This document shows positions 34,656 to 43,963 of a stretch of 64,000 nucleotides of DNA, piece after piece; position 1 is the stretch's first letter; the number at the start of each line of letters is the position of its first letter. The notes below the pieces were generated by a model. That model worked only from the letters and a program-made list of their open reading frames with translations. It did no database searches and was not told the DNA's origin. Source of the stretch: Microseira sp041929235 (GTDB lineage Bacteria; Cyanobacteriota; Cyanobacteriia; Cyanobacteriales; Aerosakkonemataceae); assembly GCF_041929235.1 (NCBI RefSeq), contig NZ_JBHFNP010000168.1:1-64000 (forward strand). The letters are read 5' to 3'. The position numbers were made by a program, and so were the translations under genes.

Positions 34656-34708
34656 TTGCTTATTTGCGTTACCAGGCGGGAAGCAGAATCAAGAGGGTAA
34701 TCGTATTA

Positions 34709-36091
34709 CTACCCAACATTAGCTGGTTCTTTAGCGGGTTCTATTTGTTGATTAGGTTCCACTGGTTCCTTAAATACCAACCGCAATAAAGGTGGTGCTA
34801 AGAAGGTGGTCATAATCACCATGATAATAATCGCCACTTGCAAGGGTTTATCGAGAGTACCGCTAGCTGAACCAATGCCAACAAATACCAATCCGACTTC
34901 ACCCCGTGGAATCATGCCGATTCCAATCGCTGGACGGTTAATTCCGGGTTGACCAAAAACTGACCAACCTGTCACAACTTTGCCTAAAATCGCCACCACG
35001 AGCAAGAAGATAGCAATAACTAACCCTTCGCGATTTTCAGGAACGACGGGATTGAGAACGCCGAGATCTGCTTTTGCACCGACGGTGACGAAGAAAATCG
35101 GCACCAAAATATCAGCAATTGGCTTCACTTGTTCATCGAGTTCGTTGCGATCATCGGTTTCGTCTAAGACTAAACCTGCTGCAAACGCACCCAAGATGGC
35201 TTCTAAATGAATGGCGCTGCCAATGAAAGCCATGAAGAAAGCAAAAATCATCGCTGGAACAATTAGGTTTCCGCGCGTTTGCAATTGCTTGGTAACAGCA
35301 ACAAAGGATTTATTGAAGAACTTGCCGAGCAGAATCGAACCGATGAGAAAAACAGTAGCGCTGACAATCAGATAGATAACGTTCAACACATCGATTTCGC
35401 CAGTTTTGGCAAGGCTAGCAACGACTGCCAGAACGATAATTCCCAAGATATCGTCAATGACGGCAGCACCGACAATAATCTGACCTTCTCTCGATTTGAG
35501 TTGCCCAATTTCTGACAAAACTTTGGAGGTAATACCGATACTGGTAGCCGTCAACGCCGCACCTGCAAAAATTGCCGGAATCGCTGCTACGTGAAACAGC
35601 AGCATCAGTCCGGCAGTACCAGCTGCAAAAGGAACTGCGACGCCAACACAAGCCACAATGGTGGCTTGATAGCCGACTTTTTGCAGTTCCCGCAAATCTG
35701 ATTCCAAACCAATTTCAAACAAGAGGATAATTACACCCAGTTCGGCGAGAACTGAGACAACCTCGCTTTGCGATTGAAAGATTGACGTAACTGCTTCGGC
35801 ATCAAGGTTGCCCAGAAATTGCAAAATGGTCATGATGACCGAGTCGGAAGCATTGGCACCGCTTTCGGGAAATACAACCAAATGCAGAGCAGAAATACCG
35901 ACAACGACACCTGCCACTAATTCACCTAAAACAGGCGGAAAGTCCATCATTCTGGATAGCTCTGCACCGACTTTACTGGCAATATAAATCGCCACTAAAC
36001 TCAGCAGCACCCCTGTGAGAACGACTGGAGCATATTCGGCTTCGGTTGCTGTCGCTAGTAGGGGAGAAATTGAATTAGTCAACTCTATCAT
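34709..36091 (-). CDS. CPA2-family Na+/H+ antiporter (NhaS3/NapA-like)
   Basis: 460 aa with about 12-13 hydrophobic segments. Typical CPA2 motifs are present: MDFPPVLGELVAGVVVG near residues 49-65, FEIGLESDLREL (about 125-136), and VIDDILGIIVLAV, whose Asp-Asp pair is the transport site in electrogenic members. It likely exports Na+ in exchange for H+. The gene lies 184 bp downstream of bicA on the same strand, so co-transcription is possible; keeping external Na+ high would drive the Na+-dependent BicA. A K+ or other cation specificity cannot be excluded. The tail after 440 is polar. Confidence 0.82.
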   Translation of the reverse strand: MIELTNSISPLLATATEAEYAPVVLTGVLLSLVAIYIASKVGAELSRMMDFPPVLGELVAGVVVGISALHLVVFPESGANASDSVIMTILQFLGNLDAEAVTSIFQSQSEVVSVLAELGVIILLFEIGLESDLRELQKVGYQATIVACVGVAVPFAAGTAGLMLLFHVAAIPAIFAGAALTATSIGITSKVLSEIGQLKSREGQIIVGAAVIDDILGIIVLAVVASLAKTGEIDVLNVIYLIVSATVFLIGSILLGKFFNKSFVAVTKQLQTRGNLIVPAMIFAFFMAFIGSAIHLEAILGAFAAGLVLDETDDRNELDEQVKPIADILVPIFFVTVGAKADLGVLNPVVPENREGLVIAIFLLVVAILGKVVTGWSVFGQPGINRPAIGIGMIPRGEVGLVFVGIGSASGTLDKPLQVAIIIMVIMTTFLAPPLLRLVFKEPVEPNQQIEPAKEPANVG

Positions 36092-36165
36092 GAGGAATAA
36101 TTCTCGCTATTGAAATTTGTGGAAACTGTTGCCATCGATATTTTGGGAAGTTGATGACTTACACA

Positions 36166-36240
36166 GAAAAACCCGGTTTCTAATAACAATTGTAGGCTGG
36201 TTTACGAAAACCTCTACGAAGAAACCGGGTTTCTGGCATT
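36166..36240. repeat. Interspersed GGTTTCT repeat between bicA and the antiporter gene
   Basis: AAACCCGGTTTCT and GAAGAAACCGGGTTTCTGG face each other across about 45 bp. It belongs to the same family as the copies at 15081, 45324, 49139 and 51189. Confidence 0.65.
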
Positions 36241-36275
36241 GAAAAAACCCTGATGTTTACCAGAAAATTTTCTAA

Positions 36276-37994
36276 CTACGAACGCACTGTAGCGTCACTA
36301 GATTCGGTGGGGAAGCCTTTGGCGCTAGTACCATTGGCTTGAATTGTATTGTACTTAACCAAGTCAACGGCTTGGCGAAGTGCTTCTGTGCGATCGCCTA
36401 CAAAGCGATCCGCTGGGACAAAATCCATGATGCCAAATTTTTCTAACCGCCGCTTGACTTTGCCCGCCGCACCAACAACGAATACTTGACGATTTTGGTC
36501 AACAGCATCTTTGATCGCATTTTCAATCGCTAAAGAAGCCGTTACGCCCATCATCGGTACATCGCTCAAGTCCACAATTAACACATCTGCATCTCGCATG
36601 GCGGCGTGTTCGCGAGCAATTGCTTTCGATACCCCGAAGATCATCGGGCCACTCAAGTAGAACAGCAGTACCCGTCCATCTGCTTGTTCGATCAGCTGCT
36701 TCTCTTCATCATTTAATACGATGTCATCATCCGCATCGCTGATCGTTTTAACTTCCTCAGAATGCAAGTCAGAAAGACGTTCAATTGTCAAGATATTGGC
36801 AATGAACACCCCAACGCCTACGGCAACAATCAGGTCAACAAATACGGTGAGCAACAACACCCCGTACATGATGATGCTGCCTCTGAGGGATACTTTGTGC
36901 GAGCGTTTGAGGAAGCTCCAGTCTAGAATATCAACCCCGACTTTCAGCGCAATCCCTGCTAAAACTGACATCGGAATGCTTTGAGTCAGACCCGCAGCAC
37001 CTAAAACTACCACAAACAAGATAATGGCACGAGTCAGACCAGATACTGCTGTCGAAGCACCAGTTTGGATGTTGACGACGGTTCCCATCGTCGCACCAGC
37101 ACCAGGCAAACCACCGCATAAACCAGAAACTAAGTTACCAATCCCTTGACCGATTAATTCTTTATCAGATTTGTGTTCGGTGCGGGTTAAGCTATCGGCA
37201 ATCACCGCAGTTAGCAAGGTGTCGATACATCCCAACATCCCCAGCATAATCCCATCCACGATCATGATCGTCAATTGGGTGGGGGTAAATGTGGGCATTT
37301 GCAAGGTGGGCAATCCGGTGGGGATGGCGCCAATCCTTCTGATATCAGCATCTCCGAAAACCATCAGAGAAATCGCCGTACCGACAATTAATGCCACCAG
37401 TTGGGGAGGGGCAAACCGCTTTAGTTTAGCTGGCATGAAGAACAGAATTGCCAGGGTGACTATGCCCAAAGTCAATTCCGCTGGATTCACCTTGGATAGC
37501 AATACAGGGATGTTTTGCACCATCCCCAATACGCCACCTTTGGGATTCGGCTGTCCGACAAAGGGAGCAATCTGAAGGATGATCAGAATTACCCCAATCC
37601 CAGACATGAAGCCGGAAATCACGCTGTAGGGCATCAGGGTAATGTATTTACCCAGCTTGAATACCCCAAAGATAATTTGAAATATCCCCGCCAGCATGAC
37701 GACGGTGAATGCCATTGCTAAGCCTTGATCCGGATTAGCAGCCGTCAAGGACGCGATAATTGTGGTTATGACCACGGTCATCGGGCCGGTGGGTTCGGAA
37801 ATTAAAGTAGGCGTCCCGCCAAACAGTGCGGCAAAAAACCCGACGCAGGCAGCGCCGTAAAGACCTGCTACTGGACCGGCACCGGAGGCGACACCGAACG
37901 CTAGCGCCAGGGGCAAGGAGACAATCGCGGCGGTGAGGCCACCAAACATGTCACCGCGTAAGTTTCGGAAGTGGATTTTGTTTGTGATTTGCAT
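36276..37994 (-). CDS. bicA: SulP-type Na+-dependent bicarbonate transporter BicA
   Basis: 572 aa from the ATG at 37994, chosen because MQITNKIHFRNLRGDMFGGL matches the start of known BicA; an in-frame TTG at 38060 would add 22 residues. Membrane domain about residues 10-430 with ISEPTGPMTVV (the anion-site helix), GCIDTLLTAVIADSLTRTEH, and GLPGAGATMGTVVNIQTG. A C-terminal STAS domain (about 450-550) has VLLFYLSGPMIFGVSKAIAR and VLIVDLSDVPMMGVTASLAI. BicA imports bicarbonate with Na+, at lower affinity and high flux, in the plasma membrane. A conserved upstream module is shared with cmpA; ndhF3 diverges from it. Confidence 0.9.
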   Translation of the reverse strand: MQITNKIHFRNLRGDMFGGLTAAIVSLPLALAFGVASGAGPVAGLYGAACVGFFAALFGGTPTLISEPTGPMTVVITTIIASLTAANPDQGLAMAFTVVMLAGIFQIIFGVFKLGKYITLMPYSVISGFMSGIGVILIILQIAPFVGQPNPKGGVLGMVQNIPVLLSKVNPAELTLGIVTLAILFFMPAKLKRFAPPQLVALIVGTAISLMVFGDADIRRIGAIPTGLPTLQMPTFTPTQLTIMIVDGIMLGMLGCIDTLLTAVIADSLTRTEHKSDKELIGQGIGNLVSGLCGGLPGAGATMGTVVNIQTGASTAVSGLTRAIILFVVVLGAAGLTQSIPMSVLAGIALKVGVDILDWSFLKRSHKVSLRGSIIMYGVLLLTVFVDLIVAVGVGVFIANILTIERLSDLHSEEVKTISDADDDIVLNDEEKQLIEQADGRVLLFYLSGPMIFGVSKAIAREHAAMRDADVLIVDLSDVPMMGVTASLAIENAIKDAVDQNRQVFVVGAAGKVKRRLEKFGIMDFVPADRFVGDRTEALRQAVDLVKYNTIQANGTSAKGFPTESSDATVRS

Positions 37995-38374
37995 AATTGA
38001 GCCAAAATTTTTGACAAAAAGGGGGTGCGAACGGCTTTTAACTGCCGAACTCAAGGTCAATTAAGTTTTATTGGGAAATACCCTATAAACTTACGGCGGT
38101 AAATAATTTGGCTTGAAAAACTGATTAATCATCTCTCTCTCCAGGCAATGAATTTGGACTTGTTTCCTCAAACAGTTAGGGTTGTTCGCCTTGCGATCGC
38201 TTTCCTTGAGCAGAAAACCTTTCGCAAGTAATCGGGTTTATTGCGAGCGCGTAGCCTGTGCGTAACAGGCATCGCTCCTTAAGATCGGTTGGCGAACCTT
38301 ATCCCCGCACGCTGTCCGAACCGCAGTTCCGTTAGCTGTTTTTACTCGGTTAAATTTCTTACAGATCCCAGGTG

Positions 38375-38511
38375 ATGTAAATTTATCACCTATAACAGAA
38401 CAATGGTTAACTTAAAAGATAAAACTATTAAAGAAAAATTAAATAACATTTATAACTTTTTTTATATATATAATCTTTCCTAAGATTATCATAGATTTTT
38501 ATCTATGAATA
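38375..38511 (-). promoter_or_regulatory. Putative carbon-limitation regulatory module upstream of bicA
   Basis: Blocks ATGTAAATTTAtCACCTA, AAAGAAAAATTAAAT, a T-rich stretch and CATAGATTTTTATCTATG occur in the same order and spacing as upstream of cmpA. It lies 380-515 bp before the bicA ATG and 450-580 bp before ndhF3. Confidence 0.6.
38490..38507. promoter_or_regulatory. Palindrome CATAGA-N6-TCTATG upstream of bicA
   Basis: Same half-sites and spacing as at 33724-33741, with a different centre (TTTTTA). With the flanking bases the inverted repeat is TCATAGA/TCTATGA. Likely a binding site of a dimeric regulator (inference). Confidence 0.6.
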
Positions 38512-38855
38512 TGTGAGGCGATCGCTCAACTTAGTGCAAGGAACCACAAAAAGAGCGATTAGTCAAGCTTAAATTGTGGTTAAGTCAGTAGGCATCAACG
38601 GAGATAATAGTAAGGAATACTCATCAGGAGAGCAGACGCAGATTTTTTGATTGACATCGGTACGCGATTTGCTTTATAAGAGAAATCAATCATAAATATT
38701 GTCAACAATAATAAGAGTTATAAAAATTAGGTGCGACAATATATGGGTTCTATACACGGAACTCACGGGTTACTATTAGGTAAATTTATGGCTCGCCTAT
38801 TTCGTTTGCGATCGCAGCAATATTAGACTTAGATATCAACAAGATTAAAAAAAGA

Positions 38856-38868
38856 TTAATCAACATAA
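38856..38868 (+). promoter_or_regulatory. TTA-N7-TAA motif upstream of ndhF3
   Basis: TTAATCAACATAA, about 90 bp before the ndhF3 start, fits the TTA-N7/8-TAA pattern of CmpR/CcmR (NdhR) sites. AT-rich DNA makes chance matches likely, so the support is positional. Confidence 0.4.
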
Positions 38869-38957
38869 AGTTGGATAATCTTAGTTAACCGGGGATCAAT
38901 TGCTGCATCCTCGTATAGAGGTTCGAGCTATTGAGTAAAACTTACGAGGTAATGTAG

Positions 38958-40820
38958 ATGTCTCAGTTTCTGCTTCAGACAGCATGGTTGATACCGTGCT
39001 ACGCCTTAATCGGGGCGGTGTTGGCGATACCTTGGTCGCCTGGATTGATTCGGAAGACGGGGCCGCGCCCTGCCGGGTATATCAACGAGATCATGACGGC
39101 GATCGCGTTTTTGCACGGCGTCCTCGCTTTACCAGCGACGTGGAATCAACCCGCGCAACAAGTCCTCATCCCCTGGCTGAATGTAGCGGGTTTGGATTTA
39201 ACCATCCCAGTGGAACTTTCTTCATTAACTATTGGCGCAACTATCGTGGTGACGGGTTTAAACCTGCTTGCCCAAATTTACGCCGTGGGTTATATGGAAA
39301 TGGACTGGGGATGGGCGCGTTTTTATTCGCTGCTGGCATTGTTTGAAGCGGGGATGTGCGGACTCGTCCTATGCGACTCGTTGTTCTTCGCCTACTTTAT
39401 TCTGGAAATTCTCACCTTGGGAACCTACCTGCTGATTGGACTTTGGTTCTGTCAGCCATTGGTAGTCACGGGTGCGAGAGATGCATTCTTAACCAAACGG
39501 GTGGGCGACTTATTACTGCTGATGGGAGTATTGGCAATCTATCCCTTAGCAGGAACTTGGGATTTTTCCGAATTAGCCGCATGGGCGAAAACTGCCAATG
39601 TAGACCCAACAGTCGCTACTTTATTGGGTTTAGCATTACTCGCGGGACCGATGGGTAAATGCGCCCAATTCCCGCTGCACTTGTGGCTGGACGAAGCAAT
39701 GGAAGGGCCAATGCCGGGGTCGATTTTGCGGAATACAGTAGTAGTAGCAACGGGTGCTTGGGTGTTGGTGAAGCTGCAACCTGTAATTGCACTTTCGCCC
39801 GTTGCGATGTCGGCGGCGGTAATCATCGGGGGTGTAACGGCAATCGGCGCTTCGTTAATTGCGATCGCCCAAATCGATATCAAACGCACTTTATCTTATC
39901 CGGTCAGCGCTTATATGGGGTTGGTGTTCGTCGCCGTGGGGACGGGACAAACCGAAGGGGCGTTGTTGTTAGTTTTGACTAACGCGATCGCAATGGCAAT
40001 ATTAGTCATGGCGGTGGGTGCCTTAGTTTGGATGAACGTCACCCAAAACGTCACCCAACTCGGCGGATTGTGGTCGCGCCGCCCGATTACCGGGATATGT
40101 TTTATTGTGGGGACTTTGGGGTTAATTGCATTTCCCCCCTTGGGCGGCTTTTGGGCATTACTGAAAATCGCCGATGGTTTATGGAGTACCCAACCTTACT
40201 TAGTGGGAATCCTGCTACTGGTCAACGCATTAACCGCGTTTAATTTCACCCGCGTATTCGGGTTAATTTTTGGCGGAAAACTGCAAGAAATGAGCGTGCG
40301 CTCGCCCGAATGTTTTTGGGCAATTACGCTACCAATGGTAATTGAATTAGGCTTCGTTTTCCACCTGCCTTTAATCCTGCAAAGTTGTCAGTTGCTACCT
40401 TCCTGGGCAGAACTAAATAAAGATGTCGCCCTCATGTTAATTTGGTCGAGCATTTTTGGCCTCAGCATCGGTGCAGTTGTTTATCTGGGTAATGTTATAC
40501 AAAAACCCGTACAACTGCCTTGGAAACCGCTACAAGATTTATTCGCTTACGACTTTTACACCCCTCAACTTTACCGCATCACCATTGTATTTGTGGTTGC
40601 CTTAGTGTCGCAAATGACAGCTTGGTTTGACCGCTACATTATTGATGGCGTGGTGAACTTAGTCGGTATAGTAACAGTTTTCAGCGGTCAAAGCTTGAAA
40701 TATAACGTTTCCGGTCAGACCCAGTTTTATGCCCTGACAATCTTGCTAGGAGTCGCACTGTTGGGATTGTTAGTAAGCTGGCCTTTATTGTCGCGTCTTT
40801 CTCTGCTAATTGGGCAATGA
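38958..40820 (+). CDS. ndhF3: NDH-1 subunit NdhF3 (inducible CO2-uptake complex)
   Basis: 620 aa, with about 16 hydrophobic segments, of the NuoL/NdhF antiporter-like family. Proton-channel residues lie in GPMGKCAQFPLHLWLDEAME GPMP-type sequence (about residues 232-255) and AQIDIKRTLSYPVSAYMGLV (about 305-325). The C-terminal helices after 500 correspond to the lateral-helix region. In NDH-1MS this subunit pairs with NdhD3 and CupA to couple plastoquinone reduction to CO2 hydration in the thylakoid membrane. The ATG at 38958 follows an ACGAGGTAA ribosome site. The order F3-D3-cupA identifies the high-affinity inducible form rather than respiratory NdhF1. Confidence 0.9.
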   Translation: MSQFLLQTAWLIPCYALIGAVLAIPWSPGLIRKTGPRPAGYINEIMTAIAFLHGVLALPATWNQPAQQVLIPWLNVAGLDLTIPVELSSLTIGATIVVTGLNLLAQIYAVGYMEMDWGWARFYSLLALFEAGMCGLVLCDSLFFAYFILEILTLGTYLLIGLWFCQPLVVTGARDAFLTKRVGDLLLLMGVLAIYPLAGTWDFSELAAWAKTANVDPTVATLLGLALLAGPMGKCAQFPLHLWLDEAMEGPMPGSILRNTVVVATGAWVLVKLQPVIALSPVAMSAAVIIGGVTAIGASLIAIAQIDIKRTLSYPVSAYMGLVFVAVGTGQTEGALLLVLTNAIAMAILVMAVGALVWMNVTQNVTQLGGLWSRRPITGICFIVGTLGLIAFPPLGGFWALLKIADGLWSTQPYLVGILLLVNALTAFNFTRVFGLIFGGKLQEMSVRSPECFWAITLPMVIELGFVFHLPLILQSCQLLPSWAELNKDVALMLIWSSIFGLSIGAVVYLGNVIQKPVQLPWKPLQDLFAYDFYTPQLYRITIVFVVALVSQMTAWFDRYIIDGVVNLVGIVTVFSGQSLKYNVSGQTQFYALTILLGVALLGLLVSWPLLSRLSLLIGQ

Positions 40821-40829
40821 CGTTCCCAG

Positions 40830-41028
40830 GCGACCGCCTGGGTCACGAGGGTAATTGGTAATTGAAAAAAATCGCCAACTACCGACTACCTTGTTTGTAG
40901 TTGCGCTTAAGCGCTAAAGATAGACTACGAACAAGCTGTCTTAGCGCCATTATTCTGACCTACCCACTACCAATCACCAATTACCAATCACCAATTACCA
41001 ATCACCAATTACCAATCACCAATGACCG
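40830..41028. repeat. Spacer with GTTCCCAGG palindrome and tandem ACCAATC/ACCAATT heptamers
   Basis: Begins with GTTCCCAGGCGACCGCCTGG and ends with about six alternating ACCAATC/ACCAATT units at 40978-41022, right before ndhD3. The array covers the place of a ribosome site; ndhD3 has only a weak one. Confidence 0.75.
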
Positions 41029-41031
41029 TTT

Positions 41032-42519
41032 ATGCTGAGTACCTTAATCTGGCTACCCGTATTGGGAGCCGCTATTGTTGGGTTTTTGCCGGGAAATCAA
41101 ACCGCGAATCAGTTGCGTAATATTGCTCTGGGGATCGCAACCGCTATTGTGTTAGCAACGTTCTGGCTGGTAAGTCACTTTGACATAACGACTTCCCAAA
41201 TGCAATTTCAGGAATTTATCCCTTGGATTCCCCAATTAGGGTTGAACTATAAGTTGGGAATTGATGGGTTATCTTTTCCGCTGCTGGCTTTAAGCAGTCT
41301 GCTAATTTGGATTGCGATTATAGCCAGCAATAATATTCAACGACCCCGGCTTTACTACTGTTTAATTCTGCTAGTTTATGCCGGGGTAGCCGGGGGATTC
41401 GCTGCTCAAAATTTGCTGCTGTTCGTCCTATTTTACGAAATAGAATTAATTCCCTTTTACCTGTTAATTGCGATTTGGGGCGGTGAGAAACGCGGCTATG
41501 CAGCGATGAAGTTTCTCATCTATACCGCACTATCTGGGATATTAATTCTGGCAGCATTTTTGGGTATAACTTGGCTGTCTGGTTCCACCAGTTTCGATTA
41601 CAACTCCCTATTAAGCCAACCATTACCCCTAATTAGCCAGCTAATTTTGCTCACCATGTTGTTGGTGGGGTTTGGGATTAAAATTCCCTTGGTTCCCCTG
41701 CATACTTGGTTACCAGATGCTTATACCGAAGCTTCGCCGCCTGTAGCGATTATGTTGGGCGGTATTCTGGCTAAATTGGGAACTTATGGTTTAGTCCGGT
41801 TTGGTTTGGGTTTATTTCCCGAAACTTGGGCGCTTGTCGCTCCCGGACTATCTATTATTGGGGTTGTGAGCGTAGTTTATGGGGCATTGAGCGCCATCGC
41901 CCAAAAAGACATCAAACGCATGGTAGCTTATAGTTCCATCGGTCACATGGGCTATATTTTAGTTTCCGCAGCCGCTGGCACACCTCTAAGCGTTTTGGGT
42001 GCTGTCGCTCAAATGGTCAGCCACGGCCTCATCCTCGCCATACTCTTTTATTTAGTGGGGATTGTCGAAACCAAAGTCGGCACTCGCGACTTAGATGTCC
42101 TCAACGGTTTAATGAACCCTGTGCGGGGTTTACCCCTCACCAGTGCTTTGCTCGTCGCTGGCGGCATGGCAAGTGCAGGAATTCCTGGTTTAGTAGGATT
42201 TCCGGCTGAATTTCTGGTGTTTCAAGGTACTTTCGCAGTCTTTCCAGTCCAAACCCTGATTTGCGTCATTGCCAGCGGTTTAACGGCAGTTTACTTTGTA
42301 ATTCTGCTCAACCGCACCTGTTTTGGCAAATTGGACAACAATTTGGCTTACTATCCCAAAGTTTTGTTGATGGAAAAAGTCCCAGCATTAGTCTTGGCAG
42401 CGATTATCTTGTTTTTGGGAATCCAACCAACTTGGTTAGTCCGCTGGACTGAACCAACAACAACTGCAATTGTTGCCGTGATGCCACCCGTTAGCGCGCA
42501 GCAAGTTGCTCAGAAATAG
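41032..42519 (+). CDS. ndhD3: NDH-1 subunit NdhD3 (inducible CO2-uptake complex)
   Basis: 495 aa, 13-14 membrane helices, NuoM/NdhD family. Conserved segments: LFYEIELIPFYLLIAIWGGE with the channel Glu (about residue 140), KIPLVPLHTWLPDAYTEASP (about 220-240), and AIAQKDIKRMVAYSSIGHMG (about 288-308). It forms the second proton-pumping module of NDH-1MS beside NdhF3. The protein is full length. The ATG at 41032 lies 211 bp after ndhF3; the repeat array between them may affect relative expression. Confidence 0.9.
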   Translation: MLSTLIWLPVLGAAIVGFLPGNQTANQLRNIALGIATAIVLATFWLVSHFDITTSQMQFQEFIPWIPQLGLNYKLGIDGLSFPLLALSSLLIWIAIIASNNIQRPRLYYCLILLVYAGVAGGFAAQNLLLFVLFYEIELIPFYLLIAIWGGEKRGYAAMKFLIYTALSGILILAAFLGITWLSGSTSFDYNSLLSQPLPLISQLILLTMLLVGFGIKIPLVPLHTWLPDAYTEASPPVAIMLGGILAKLGTYGLVRFGLGLFPETWALVAPGLSIIGVVSVVYGALSAIAQKDIKRMVAYSSIGHMGYILVSAAAGTPLSVLGAVAQMVSHGLILAILFYLVGIVETKVGTRDLDVLNGLMNPVRGLPLTSALLVAGGMASAGIPGLVGFPAEFLVFQGTFAVFPVQTLICVIASGLTAVYFVILLNRTCFGKLDNNLAYYPKVLLMEKVPALVLAAIILFLGIQPTWLVRWTEPTTTAIVAVMPPVSAQQVAQK

Positions 42520-42524
42520 TTATT

Positions 42525-42655
42525 TGGTAATAGGTAATGGTGTTCCCAGGCAGAGCCATGGGAACGAGGCTAATGGCTAATAGCTAAAAAACCATTTACT
42601 ACCTATTACCAATTAGCAATTAGCAATTAGCAATTAGCAATTAGCAATTACCAAG
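42525..42655. repeat. Spacer with GTTCCCAGG palindrome and tandem TTAGCAA heptamers
   Basis: GTTCCCAGGCAGAGCCATGG palindrome at 42542, then six AATTAGC units at 42604-42646 just before cupA. Confidence 0.8.
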
Positions 42656-42661
42656 AACGCC

Positions 42662-43963
42662 ATGACAGCAACTATACCCAAACCGCAATCCAAATCGATT
42701 ATTCCACCCTCGAAGCACGAATTCGCCGAAGTCATTCACCGTTTGGAAGCAGGCGGATCGATGCTGCCAGATACCCCGGAAAATTTGATGCAAATTATCG
42801 GCATTTATAAAGCATATGCCGTGCCGATGGATTTCTACTGGCGCGACTTGCTTTATATTGCTGAGCGCGTCTTTTTAAATCCATTTCCCTTTTTTAAATA
42901 CTTCCTACCCCAGGAGTATTTAGACCTGCACAACCACTACGCTGGCGATGATGCAGATTTGCGAATCTGGCGCGGGCAAGCTTCTGCCCACCCAGAACTT
43001 TTGGCATTTATGGAAAAGGGTGAAACCCGGAAAATGCCGAAGTTATTACATCATTTGTGGCACGATCGCATCAACATGGAATTTGCCGAAGCTTGCATGT
43101 ACGCAATGCTTTGGCACCAAAAGATGGGCGGTAGATTTAACGATTATCTGGAAAGCGACGAATACAAAGCCAATGCAGACCGAGCAATTAAAGCCTACTT
43201 TAAAGGCAATAAGGTGATGCTGGGACTGTATAAATTGTTTCCAGAAATGTTTTACGAACAGTGCCGCATGATGTCTTATTATTCCAATCTCGGACTGTTC
43301 TGGGAAATCATGGCGCCGGTGTTCTTTGAAATGTCGGATATCTACGATGAAGGCGGGTTCAAAGGCGTGCCGGATGCGATGAATTTTCTGATTAACGGTA
43401 TCTTTGCGATCGCCGGTCGTCCGATCTACCACCATGTCTACGTCGGTGACGAATGCTACGAAATTATCCCCAAATCAAAGGGGTTTATGTGGCTGTATGA
43501 AGCTGCATTACCCTATGTAGAAGCGGTTTTCTATCGCACCGCACCTTTTAGGGGCACGAAGTCTTACAATGCTCAAGCAAAACAAGTCCCCGACGAGCAA
43601 AAAGACTTCCACTACGGCATTCTTTATGCCGACGTATTTCCGGTAGGAACTGCTGGTATTCCGCCCACATTATTGATGCAGGATATGCTGCATTTCTTGC
43701 CTCCTTATTTGCTGGATTACTACAAGCAACACTGCCGGGGCGAAGAGGATATGTTAATCCAACTGGGGATTACTTTCCAACGTTCGATGTATAACGTAAC
43801 TTCGGCAGTAATTCAAGCTTTGCGGTGCGCCTTGTTGTATCCTTTAGACGATCCAAATCCGAAGCATTTAATGGCAAATCGTAAGTTCTTTGAATCACAA
43901 ATGGATCGGTTTATTCGTCCTGAATCTCGTCTGCGACAAATACAACGGCAGGATTATCGGTAA
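42662..43963 (+). CDS. cupA: CO2 hydration protein CupA (ChpY)
   Basis: 433 aa, soluble, the usual family length. CupA sits on the cytoplasmic side of the NdhF3/NdhD3 arm and hydrates CO2 to bicarbonate as a carbonic-anhydrase-like subunit. The segment LLHHLWHDRINMEFAEACMY (about residues 128-147) is the region that carries the zinc-binding His and Arg in solved NDH-1MS structures; His130, His134 and Arg136 are present. The C-terminus reads LRQIQRQDYR. The last 33 bp of the gene are the first part of a 101-bp block that is duplicated immediately downstream. Confidence 0.92.
   Translation: MTATIPKPQSKSIIPPSKHEFAEVIHRLEAGGSMLPDTPENLMQIIGIYKAYAVPMDFYWRDLLYIAERVFLNPFPFFKYFLPQEYLDLHNHYAGDDADLRIWRGQASAHPELLAFMEKGETRKMPKLLHHLWHDRINMEFAEACMYAMLWHQKMGGRFNDYLESDEYKANADRAIKAYFKGNKVMLGLYKLFPEMFYEQCRMMSYYSNLGLFWEIMAPVFFEMSDIYDEGGFKGVPDAMNFLINGIFAIAGRPIYHHVYVGDECYEIIPKSKGFMWLYEAALPYVEAVFYRTAPFRGTKSYNAQAKQVPDEQKDFHYGILYADVFPVGTAGIPPTLLMQDMLHFLPPYLLDYYKQHCRGEEDMLIQLGITFQRSMYNVTSAVIQALRCALLYPLDDPNPKHLMANRKFFESQMDRFIRPESRLRQIQRQDYR

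Larger units (their letters stand above)
33271..34708. other. 1.4-kb gene-free region upstream of cmpA
   Basis: The proximal part (to about 33745) holds the cmpA regulatory module. The distal part carries repeat pieces: GAAACCGGGTTTCGA at 33985, CAGGACTTACGCACGACCAG at about 34443, and GAGGCTCCTGCCTC / GTTACCAGGC palindromes at 34508-34600. No coding frame is convincing. Confidence 0.6.
37995..38957. other. Divergent regulatory region between bicA and ndhF3
   Basis: About 960 bp without a gene. It contains the bicA module (38375-38511), the LysR-type motif near ndhF3 (38856-38868), AT-rich stretches, and GCGATCGC octamers. Confidence 0.6.
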
